From JAJUFS01 sp964599565 (GTDB lineage Bacteria > Pseudomonadota > Gammaproteobacteria > Natronospirales > JAJUFS01), in NCBI GenBank assembly GCA_964599565.1, contig CAZRFE010000076.1, positions 1 through 12,857 on the forward strand: DNA of 12,857 bases. The letters run 5' to 3'. Both the position numbers and the translations under genes were made by a program. Shown here piece by piece: positions 6,628 through 12,857 of the stretch. Under the pieces are notes generated by a model. The model was not told where the DNA came from, made no database searches, and saw nothing but the letters and a program-made list of their open reading frames with translations. Numbering within the stretch: position 1 is the stretch's first letter; every line of letters begins with the position of its first letter.

Positions 6628-7016
6628 TACGGCAGTTCGACCGGCGCCGGCGGCTGCCATCCCGGCTGGCGATGTTCGGCGACCACCGTCGTCCAGATGC
6701 CGCCGCGGACGTTGAACCGCCCCGTCAGCCGCATGAACCTGGGCTGCGTCGCAGCAACCAGGTCGTCGAGGATGCGATTCGTGACGTCTTCATGGAAATG
6801 GCCTTCATCGCGGAAGCTCCACAGGTAGAGTTTCAGCGCCTTCAGTTCCACGCACAGGCGGTCCGGCACGTATTCCAGCTGGAATTCCGCGAAGTCAGGC
6901 TGGCCGGTTTTCGGGCACAGGCAGGTGAACTCGGGAAGCTCCATGCGGATGGTATAATCCCGGCCCTCTCGCGGGTTGGGGAAGTTCTCGAGCTCTTTAC
7001 TCGGGCGGGTACTCAT
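6627..7016 (-). CDS. queF: NADPH-dependent 7-cyano-7-deazaguanine (preQ0) reductase
   Basis: QueF reduces the nitrile of preQ0 to the amine preQ1, the base that is inserted into tRNA on the way to queuosine. This 129-residue protein is the short, single-domain type, unlike the longer two-domain E. coli enzyme. It shows PEFTCLCPKTGQPDF with catalytic Cys34 and Asp41, the family substrate/NADPH motif ELKALKLYLW followed by EGHFHE, and a final GRFNVRGGIWTTVVAEH strand. The ATG at 7016 has AGGA (7026-7029) 9 bases upstream; earlier in-frame starts would add 25 residues foreign to the family. The TAA stop overlaps the cysZ ATG by one base. The gene is divergent from smc, and its leader can form a hairpin with an A-rich tail. 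Confidence 0.95.
   Translation of the reverse strand: MSTRPSKELENFPNPREGRDYTIRMELPEFTCLCPKTGQPDFAEFQLEYVPDRLCVELKALKLYLWSFRDEGHFHEDVTNRILDDLVAATQPRFMRLTGRFNVRGGIWTTVVAEHRQPGWQPPAPVELP
6950..6958 (+). promoter_or_regulatory. Extended -10 element antisense to queF, possible distal smc promoter
   Basis: TGGTATAAT is a perfect TATAAT with the TG-n extension, facing smc. It lies inside the queF coding region on the opposite strand; the hexamer arises from the Asp-Tyr-Thr codons. No good -35 is present, although extended -10 promoters can do without one. Transcripts from here would have a leader of about 170 bases before smc and be antisense to the queF start. Confidence 0.3.
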
Positions 7017-7038
7017 AATAAAACGTCCTGACTTTTTG

Positions 7039-7060
7039 CCCGCCAGCAGCGCCCGGCGGG
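7039..7060 (-). ncRNA. Hairpin in the queF leader with an A-rich tail (structured leader, identity unknown)
   Basis: On the minus strand CCCGCC and GGCGGG form a 6-bp stem with a 10-base loop. The following CAAAAAGTCAGGA runs into the queF ribosome site. Loop bases GGGCG (7050-7054) can also pair with CGCCC (7071-7075) upstream. This general shape recalls preQ1-I riboswitches, but I do not see the conserved loop bases, so it is called only a structured leader. Confidence 0.3.
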
Positions 7061-7078
7061 GGGATTCGAAGGGCGAGC

Positions 7079-7087
7079 ATTCTAACA
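7079..7087 (-). promoter_or_regulatory. Extended -10 promoter candidate for queF-cysZ
   Basis: The minus strand reads TG-T-TAGAAT, an extended -10 with a five-of-six hexamer. Transcription would start near 7072, giving a leader of about 56 bases that contains the hairpin at 7039-7060. The -35 region has no good match, which an extended -10 can tolerate. It lies in the 122-base divergent region shared with smc. Confidence 0.45.
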
Positions 7088-7138
7088 TCACACGAAGTCC
7101 GCGCAGTCTTGCGACGGGCTCTTGCGTACAGGGCAGTC

Positions 7139-10100
7139 ATGCGTCTCAGAAAGATCAAACTGGCAGGATTCAAGTCCTTCGTCGATCCCACCACCATCAA
7201 TCTCCCCAGCAATCTCGTCGGCATCGTTGGCCCCAATGGCTGCGGCAAGTCGAACACCATCGACGCCGTGCGCTGGGTGATGGGTGAATCTTCCGCGAAG
7301 CACCTGCGCGGCGATTCCATGGCCGACGTCATCTTCAACGGTTCATCCGCGCGAAAGCCGGTCGGCACCGCCGGCATCGAACTCGTGTTCGACAACTCGG
7401 ATGGCTCGGTAGGCGGGCAGTACGCGAACTACGCGGAGATATCGATCAAGCGCATGGTGTCGCGCGACGGCACTTCGCAGTATTTCCTGAACGGCACGCG
7501 CTGCCGGCGCAAGGACATCCAGGACATCTTTCTCGGCACGGGTCTTGGCCCGCGCAGCTACGCGATCATCGAGCAGGGCATGATCTCGCGTCTCATCGAG
7601 GCGCGCCCGGAAGACCTGCGCGTGTTCCTTGAAGAAGCCGCCGGCATTTCAAAGTACAAGGAACGCCGCCGCGAGACGGAGAACCGCATTCGCCATACGC
7701 GCGAGAACATCGAGCGTCTCGATGACCTGCGCGGTGAAATCGAGAAGCAGCTGAACCACCTGCAGCGCCAGGCGCGCACGGCGGAGCGCTACAAGGAATT
7801 CAAGGCCGAAGAGCGCCAGGCGCGTGCCGAACTGATCGCGCTCAGATGGCAGGCCCTGGATGCGGACGTCGGCGTGAAGGATCGCGAGATCGCCGAGAAG
7901 CAGAACCTGATGGAGGCCGGCGTCGCCGACCAGCGCAACGTCGAGCTCGACATCGAGAAGTCGCGCGAGCGCCACATTGAAGCGAACGACGCATTCAACG
8001 AAGTGCAGGCGCGCTTCTACAGCGTCGGCGCCGACATCGCGCGCATCGAGCAGGCCATCCAGCACGGCAAGGAACTGCGCCAGCGCCAGGAGCGCGAACT
8101 TTCGCAGGCGGAACACGCGTGGCAGGAAGTGCAGGGCCACATCGAGCGCGACACCGAACAGCTTGAAGATGTCGCGCGCGCGCTGGCGGAGATGGAGCCT
8201 GGACTCGAACGGCTGCGCACGGCGGAGCAGGCGACCGCAAGCGCGATGCAGGAAGCCGAAGAAACGATGCAGTCATGGCAGAGCGCATGGGATGCGTTCA
8301 ACCGCGATTCCAGCCAGGCATCGCAGTCCGCACAGGTCGACCGCACGCAGATCGAACATCTCGAACGCCAGGTGCAGCAGATCAATGCCCGCATAGCGAA
8401 ACTGGAAGAAGAAGCGAAGACGCTCGATCCCTCGACGCTGGAAGCGGAACTTGAAAACCTGCGCGCGGCGGAGCAGGCCGCGGGCGAGCAGCGCGAACGG
8501 TTGCAGCAGGAACTTGATGAACGCCTGCAGGAAATCACGCGACTGCGCGACGAGGACCGCCAGCTTTCACAGACGCTGCATGACCGCCGTTCGCAGCTCG
8601 AAGATGGACGCGGACGCCTGAGCTCGCTCGAAGCGCTGCAGCAGTCGGCACTCGGCAAGAGTCGCGAAGCCGTCAACGAATGGCTCGCCGGCAACCGTCT
8701 CGAAAGCCTGCCACGTCTTGCAGAGCGTCTTGAAGTTGCCAACGGCTGGGAGCGCGCGGTTGAAACCGTGCTCGGCCATCATCTTGAAGCCGTGTGCGTC
8801 GAGGAAATCGGCGACCTGGATCGCGCGCTGGACGAACTGCGCGACGGCGCGGTAACGCTGCTCGACGGCCACGAACCCGCGAACGGCGTCATGAACGGTC
8901 CCGGCGAATCGCTCGCAAGTCATGTGACCGCCGACAAGCCACTTGCCGCCCTGCTGGCCGGTGTCTTTACCGCCAGCGACATTCGTCACGCGCTTGCCAT
9001 GCGCGCACGCCTGCAGGCCGGCCAGTCCGTCATCACGAAGGATGGCGTGTGGGTCGGCGCGAACTGGCTGCGCGTGAACCGTGAACAGAACGAACACGCC
9101 GGCGTTCTTGCGCGCGAGCAGGAAATCAAGGCGCTGAAGGAGCAGCAGAATCGCGTTGCGAATGACGTCACGGAACTGTCGGGCCGGCAGGAAGCCATCC
9201 GCGAACGCCTGAAGGATGCCGAGCTTCGCCGCGAGGAACTGCAGGCAGAAGTGAACCGCGCGCATCGCCAGTATGCGGATGCAAAGGCAACGCGCGATTC
9301 GCGCCAGGAACGGCAGGAGCAGCTGCGGCGCCGCGGTGCGGAAGTGAATGCGGAACTGGGCGAACTGCACGCGGAGCTCGCGCAGCACGATACCGATGTG
9401 CGCGCCGCGCGCGGCCGTCTCGATGAGACGCTTTCAAGCCTGCAGGGTTTCGAGGCCGACCACGGCGCGCTGCTCAAGCGTCGCGATGAACTGCGCGCAC
9501 AGCTCGACGAGGCGCGCGCACAGGCGCGCGCGGATCGCGAAGCGGCGCACGATCTCGCGCTCAAGGTCGAGTCGCGCCGCTCCATGCGCGAATCGACCCA
9601 GCGTAATCTCGAACGCATGCAGCAGCAGCTCGAGCAGCTCGCGCAGCGTCGCGAGGAATTGCGCGGCGCGTTGCAGGAAGCAACGCCGGTCGCCGGCCAG
9701 CAGGATGAACTGAACGCGCTGCTCGAGACGCGTGGCAAGGTCGAGGCCGAACTCACCGCCGCGCGCCGGCTGGTGGAAGAGCTCGACGTGCAGATGCGCA
9801 ACCTCGAGCAGGAACGCATGGCGAAGGAACGGCGCGTGGCGTTGCTGCGCGACGAGCTCAACCAGCTCAAGCTCAATTCGCAGGAAATGCGCGTGCGTCG
9901 CCAGACGCTGAAGGAACAGCTCGATGAGCTCGAGCTGGAAGCGGCAGCACTCCTTGAATCCATGGAAGCCGGCGCGGATGTCGATACATGGCAGCAGAAG
10001 GTTGATGACATCGCGCGGCGCATCGAGCGTCTCGGTCCCATCAATCTTGCCGCCATCGACGAATACGAGGAACAGTCGGAGCGCAAGCAGTATCTCGATG

Positions 10101-10645
10101 CGCAGCACGAGGATCTTGTCGCGGCACTGGAAACGCTGGAGAACGCCATCCGCCGGATCGATCGTGAAACGCGCACGCGGTTCAAGGAAACGTTCGATCG
10201 CGTCAACACCGGCCTGCAGAAGAACTTCCCGAAACTGTTCGGCGGCGGTCATGCCTATCTTGAGCTGACCGGCGAGGAACTGCTCGATGCCGGCGTTTCC
10301 GTGATGGCGCGGCCGCCCGGCAAGCGCAACAGCACGATTCACCTGCTGTCCGGCGGCGAAAAGGCATTGACGGCAGTCGCGCTCGTGTTTTCCATCTTCG
10401 AGCTCAATCCCGCGCCATTCTGCATGCTCGACGAAGTGGACGCGCCGCTGGACGACGCAAACGTGGGACGTTTCTGCAATCTCGTGCGCGAGATGTCCGA
10501 GCACGTGCAGTTCATCTTCATCACGCACAACAAGGTCACGATGGAAATGGCCAACCAGCTGATGGGCGTGACCATGCACGAACCCGGCGTTTCGCGTCTC
10601 GTCACCGTCGATGTCGGGGAAGCCGTGCAGATGGCGGCGATGTAG
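7139..10645 (+). CDS. smc: Chromosome partition protein SMC
   Basis: A 1168-residue condensin ATPase that compacts and separates chromosomes, normally with ScpA and ScpB, which are not in this window. The N-terminal head has FKSFVDPT and Walker A GPNGCGKSN (31-39). Two long coiled coils rich in Glu, Gln, Arg and Leu flank a hinge at about residues 505-660. The C-terminal head has the ABC signature LSGGEK (from 1070) and Walker B ending in Asp1098-Glu1099, followed by the D-loop region APLDDAN; the switch histidine lies in FIFITHNK. The hinge is of the divergent proteobacterial kind (KDGVWVGANWLRV) and lacks the glycine-rich motif of Bacillus SMC. The ATG at 7139 has AGGG 5 bases upstream and begins with the usual MRLRKIKLAGFKSF; a TTG 10 codons earlier is less likely. 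zipA follows after 2 bases. Confidence 0.97.
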   Translation: MRLRKIKLAGFKSFVDPTTINLPSNLVGIVGPNGCGKSNTIDAVRWVMGESSAKHLRGDSMADVIFNGSSARKPVGTAGIELVFDNSDGSVGGQYANYAEISIKRMVSRDGTSQYFLNGTRCRRKDIQDIFLGTGLGPRSYAIIEQGMISRLIEARPEDLRVFLEEAAGISKYKERRRETENRIRHTRENIERLDDLRGEIEKQLNHLQRQARTAERYKEFKAEERQARAELIALRWQALDADVGVKDREIAEKQNLMEAGVADQRNVELDIEKSRERHIEANDAFNEVQARFYSVGADIARIEQAIQHGKELRQRQERELSQAEHAWQEVQGHIERDTEQLEDVARALAEMEPGLERLRTAEQATASAMQEAEETMQSWQSAWDAFNRDSSQASQSAQVDRTQIEHLERQVQQINARIAKLEEEAKTLDPSTLEAELENLRAAEQAAGEQRERLQQELDERLQEITRLRDEDRQLSQTLHDRRSQLEDGRGRLSSLEALQQSALGKSREAVNEWLAGNRLESLPRLAERLEVANGWERAVETVLGHHLEAVCVEEIGDLDRALDELRDGAVTLLDGHEPANGVMNGPGESLASHVTADKPLAALLAGVFTASDIRHALAMRARLQAGQSVITKDGVWVGANWLRVNREQNEHAGVLAREQEIKALKEQQNRVANDVTELSGRQEAIRERLKDAELRREELQAEVNRAHRQYADAKATRDSRQERQEQLRRRGAEVNAELGELHAELAQHDTDVRAARGRLDETLSSLQGFEADHGALLKRRDELRAQLDEARAQARADREAAHDLALKVESRRSMRESTQRNLERMQQQLEQLAQRREELRGALQEATPVAGQQDELNALLETRGKVEAELTAARRLVEELDVQMRNLEQERMAKERRVALLRDELNQLKLNSQEMRVRRQTLKEQLDELELEAAALLESMEAGADVDTWQQKVDDIARRIERLGPINLAAIDEYEEQSERKQYLDAQHEDLVAALETLENAIRRIDRETRTRFKETFDRVNTGLQKNFPKLFGGGHAYLELTGEELLDAGVSVMARPPGKRNSTIHLLSGGEKALTAVALVFSIFELNPAPFCMLDEVDAPLDDANVGRFCNLVREMSEHVQFIFITHNKVTMEMANQLMGVTMHEPGVSRLVTVDVGEAVQMAAM

Positions 10646-10647
10646 CA

Positions 10648-11355
10648 ATGGACGGTCTGCGCCTCATTCTGCTTGCGCTTGGCGCACTCGTGGTGCTCGG
10701 TGTGTATGCGTATTCCCGGCGCGATGGACGGCGTCGCGGAGATGACGTGGATGTGTTCCCGGAGCGCGCCCGATCCGCGAAGGACGCCGATGACGAGTTC
10801 CCCGAGGATCTGCCGCCGCTGCATGCAACGGAAGATGCGGTCGAGACCGGGACCTTCGCGGTGGATGCGGATCCCGAGCGCACTGCGCCGCGCGAGGCTC
10901 CGGCGCACGTGGAGGAAAAGTCCGAGGAGAAGATCATCGTTCTCAACATTCTTCCGGCAGAGGCAGGAGAAACATTTCCCGGCGCGGATCTCCTCGACGT
11001 GTTCGATCGTGCGGGGCTCGAGTACGGCCAGTACGGCGTGTTCCACCGCATAAGGGAAACCGCGGAAGGCCCGATGAGCGTGTTCAGTGTCGCCAGCGCA
11101 ACGGAGCCAGGTTCCTTCGACATCACCGGCATGGCGGATGAACGTTTCCGCGGACTGTCCCTGTTCATGCTGCTGCCGGGACCGGTGCGCGGCGTGGACG
11201 CATTCGCGGACATGCTCGCAACGTCGCGGCGCATCGCGGAACAGATTCGCGGCGATGTGAAGGATCACAACCGCAGCACGCTCACGCGGCAGACCGCACA
11301 TCATGTCCGCGAAGAGATCATTGCCTTCGAGCATCGCCTGCAGGTCAAGGGCTGA
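10648..11355 (+). CDS. zipA: Cell division protein ZipA
   Basis: ZipA ties FtsZ to the inner membrane during septum formation. This 235-residue protein has one N-terminal membrane segment (about residues 4-22, LRLILLALGALVVLGVYAY) followed by a basic RRDGRRR patch, which fits ZipA topology with the body in the cytoplasm. A short acidic linker (about 30-92, rich in Asp, Glu and Ala) replaces the long Pro/Gln linker of E. coli (328 residues in total). The C-terminal FtsZ-binding domain starts at KIIVLNILP and contains LLDVFDRAGLEYGQYGVFHR, MSVFSVASATEPGSFD, SLFMLLPGP and a final helix pair including AEQIRGDVKDHNR. The ATG is 2 bases after the smc stop, with no good ribosome site of its own, so coupling to smc is likely. 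ligA follows, the order known in Pseudomonas. Confidence 0.93.
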   Translation: MDGLRLILLALGALVVLGVYAYSRRDGRRRGDDVDVFPERARSAKDADDEFPEDLPPLHATEDAVETGTFAVDADPERTAPREAPAHVEEKSEEKIIVLNILPAEAGETFPGADLLDVFDRAGLEYGQYGVFHRIRETAEGPMSVFSVASATEPGSFDITGMADERFRGLSLFMLLPGPVRGVDAFADMLATSRRIAEQIRGDVKDHNRSTLTRQTAHHVREEIIAFEHRLQVKG

Positions 11356-11359
11356 ACGC

Positions 11360-12857
11360 ATGCCGGCCAGCCAGAATGCTGCGCAACGCATCGGAAAACT
11401 GCGCGAGCTGCTTCGCCATCACAACTATCGTTACTACGTTCTCGACGATCCCGAAGTCACCGACGCCGAGTACGACCGCCTGATGCAGGAGCTGAGGCAG
11501 CTCGAAGCCGAACATCCGAAGCTCGTCTCGCCTGATTCGCCCACGCAACGCGTCGGCGCCGCTCCCTCCGGCACCTTCGCACCGGTCCGGCACGCGGTTC
11601 CGATGCTCTCGCTCGACAACGCGTTCTCGGAAGACGATGTGCGCGATTTCGACCGCCGTGCGCGCGAACGTCTCGAAGATGTCGAAATGCTCGATTACAC
11701 CTGCGAGCCGAAGCTGGACGGTCTTGCAGTTTCGCTGCGCTACGAGGATGGCGTTCTCGTGCGTGCCGCCACGCGCGGCGATGGAACGACAGGTGAAGAC
11801 GTCACCGCGAATGTTCGCACCATCCAGAGCGTGCCGTTGCGCCTGCACGGCAAGAACTGGCCGAAGGTGCTCGAAGTGCGCGGCGAAGTGCTCATGTCGC
11901 ATCGCGGCTTCGAGAAGCTGAACAGGGAAGCGGCGGCGCGCGGGGAAAAGACTTTCGTGAATCCGCGCAATGCCGCGGCGGGCGGATTGCGTCAGCTTGA
12001 TCCGAAGGTCAGCGCACGGCGTCCGCTCGAAATCTGGTTCTACGGCGTGGGAGAAGTGCAGGGCGGCAAGCTCGCCGATCGCCATGGCGCGTCGTTCGAG
12101 AAACTGCGCGAGTGGGGATTGCGCACGAATCCGGAAATCGTGACCGTTCGCGGCATCGAGGAATGCCTGCGCTATCACGCGAAACTGCTCGCCAGGCGTC
12201 CGTCACTGGGTTATGACATCGACGGCGTCGTGTACAAGGTCGATCGTCTTGATCAGCAACGTGAACTCGGCTTTGTCTCTCGTGCACCGCGCTGGGCGAT
12301 CGCGCACAAGTTCCCGGCGCAGGAAGAAACGACCATTCTGCGCGACGTGGAATTCCAGGTGGGACGCACGGGCGCGGTGACACCGGTTGCGCGGCTCGAA
12401 CCGGTGTTCGTCGGTGGCGTCACGGTCAGTAACGCAACACTGCACAACATGGATGAAATTGCGCGCCTTGGCGTGAAGATCGGCGATACCGTGATCATCC
12501 GCCGCGCGGGCGACGTGATTCCGGAAATCGTGCAGGTGGTCGAAGGAAAGCGCCCGAAGGATGCGAAAGCGATTCGCATGCCGCGCAAGTGCCCCGTATG
12601 CCGGAGCGACGTCGTGCGCGAGGAAGGCGAGGCCGTCGCGCGCTGCACGGGGGGACTGTACTGCGCCGCGCAGCGTCGCGAATCTCTGAAACACTTCGCG
12701 TCACGGCGCGCCATGGATATCGACGGCCTCGGCGATCGCCTCATCGAGCTGTTTGTCGACAAGGGCATGGTGCATTCAGCCGCCGACATCTACCGGCTGC
12801 ATGAACATCGCGACGCACTGGTGTCGCTTGAAGGTTTCGGCGAGAAATCGGTGGACA
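11360..12857 (+). CDS. ligA: NAD-dependent DNA ligase LigA, 3' end outside the window
   Basis: The first 499 residues of an enzyme normally near 670 residues long. LigA seals DNA nicks by transferring AMP from NAD+ to an active-site lysine. Seen here: the Ia domain for NMN binding with HHNYRYYVLDDPEVTDAEYDRL (from residue 20), the DSPTQRVG segment, the adenylation motif with Lys118 in EPKLDG, RGDGTTGEDVTANVRTI, EVRGEV, FVNPRNAAAGGLRQLD, DGVVYKVD, and the OB-fold segment VGRTGAVTPVA. A four-cysteine zinc finger (CPVC, then RCTG and YCAAQ) and the start of the helix-hairpin-helix region (DIDGLGD, then LEGFGEKS) follow. The BRCT domain lies beyond the edge. The ATG at 11360 has AAGG (11347-11350) 9 bases upstream and lies 4 bases after the zipA stop, so it probably belongs to an smc-zipA-ligA operon. 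Confidence 0.97.
   Translation, partial: MPASQNAAQRIGKLRELLRHHNYRYYVLDDPEVTDAEYDRLMQELRQLEAEHPKLVSPDSPTQRVGAAPSGTFAPVRHAVPMLSLDNAFSEDDVRDFDRRARERLEDVEMLDYTCEPKLDGLAVSLRYEDGVLVRAATRGDGTTGEDVTANVRTIQSVPLRLHGKNWPKVLEVRGEVLMSHRGFEKLNREAAARGEKTFVNPRNAAAGGLRQLDPKVSARRPLEIWFYGVGEVQGGKLADRHGASFEKLREWGLRTNPEIVTVRGIEECLRYHAKLLARRPSLGYDIDGVVYKVDRLDQQRELGFVSRAPRWAIAHKFPAQEETTILRDVEFQVGRTGAVTPVARLEPVFVGGVTVSNATLHNMDEIARLGVKIGDTVIIRRAGDVIPEIVQVVEGKRPKDAKAIRMPRKCPVCRSDVVREEGEAVARCTGGLYCAAQRRESLKHFASRRAMDIDGLGDRLIELFVDKGMVHSAADIYRLHEHRDALVSLEGFGEKSVD

Larger units (their letters stand above)
7017..7138. promoter_or_regulatory. Divergent regulatory region between queF and smc
   Basis: This 122-base region must drive queF-cysZ leftward and may drive smc-zipA-ligA rightward. 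It holds the queF extended -10, the queF leader hairpin, and the smc ribosome site AGGG (7130-7133). On the plus strand TAACAT (7083-7088) is a weak -10 candidate that overlaps the queF -10, with no -35. No operator palindrome for a known regulator is recognised. Confidence 0.5.

Noticed and set aside
7061..7080. tRNA-like TTCGAATCC on the minus strand in the queF leader
   Set aside because: There is no matching 5' T-stem half, anticodon arm or acceptor stem, so it is not a tRNA and not a convincing attachment site.
7139..10645. Repetitive GAACTG/CAGGAA/GCGCGC patterns in smc, considered as repeats or CRISPR-like units
   Set aside because: They encode the coiled-coil heptads; spacing and sequence are irregular and no spacer structure exists.
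9434..11391. Long minus-strand open frames (9434-10648 and 10339-11391) opposite smc and zipA
   Set aside because: They arise from the GC-biased codon pattern of the sense genes and have His/Arg-rich products with no motif or ribosome site.
1..12857. Search for a new defence, mobile or biosynthetic system
   Set aside because: Every substantial gene belongs to a known core family, and no mobile-element or clustered unknown genes are present.

Overview
The window looks like chromosomal core sequence from a GC-rich gammaproteobacterium. The evidence is the smc-zipA-ligA gene order, dksA followed by gluQ, a CysZ that matches the enterobacterial pattern along its length, an SMC condensin instead of MukB, and a DksA with a long Lys/Ala-rich N-terminal extension. 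These traits together suggest the Xanthomonadales/Nevskiales/Steroidobacterales side of the class, but that placement is inference. A run of exactly 100 Ns marks a scaffold join, so this is probably a draft or metagenome-derived assembly.

Layout. (1) Bases 1-261: the C-terminal S1 domain of polynucleotide phosphorylase (pnp) and a strong rho-independent terminator. (2) Bases 322-2669, plus strand: a patatin-like phospholipase fused to a POTRA domain and an outer-membrane barrel (PlpD-like, type Vd secretion), interrupted by the N gap. (3) Bases 2650-7016, minus strand, read right to left: queF, cysZ, dksA, gluQ, phaR, yheT. queF and cysZ are coupled by a TAATG stop/start overlap. dksA has its own promoter and a terminator before gluQ. 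yheT has a candidate promoter in front of it. (4) Bases 7139-12857, plus strand: smc, zipA and ligA, spaced 2 and 4 bases apart. ligA runs off the right edge.

How the genes relate. queF (preQ1 synthesis) and gluQ (glutamylation of queuosine in tRNA-Asp) act at early and final steps of one tRNA modification pathway and lie on the same strand. dksA (stringent response) and phaR (polyhydroxyalkanoate control) are nutritional regulators, and cysZ imports sulfate. smc, zipA and ligA cover chromosome organisation, divisome anchoring and DNA ligation. The secreted phospholipase is the one surface or virulence-type function.

I found no transposase, integrase, CRISPR array, toxin-antitoxin pair, phage gene, rRNA or tRNA, and no convincing undescribed multi-gene system. 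The points most worth checking are small: the N gap that closes in frame, a 20-bp perfect palindrome over the gluQ stop codon, a hairpin with an A-rich tail in the queF leader, and the promoter and terminator arrangement around dksA. No stretch over 300 bases lacks a gene.
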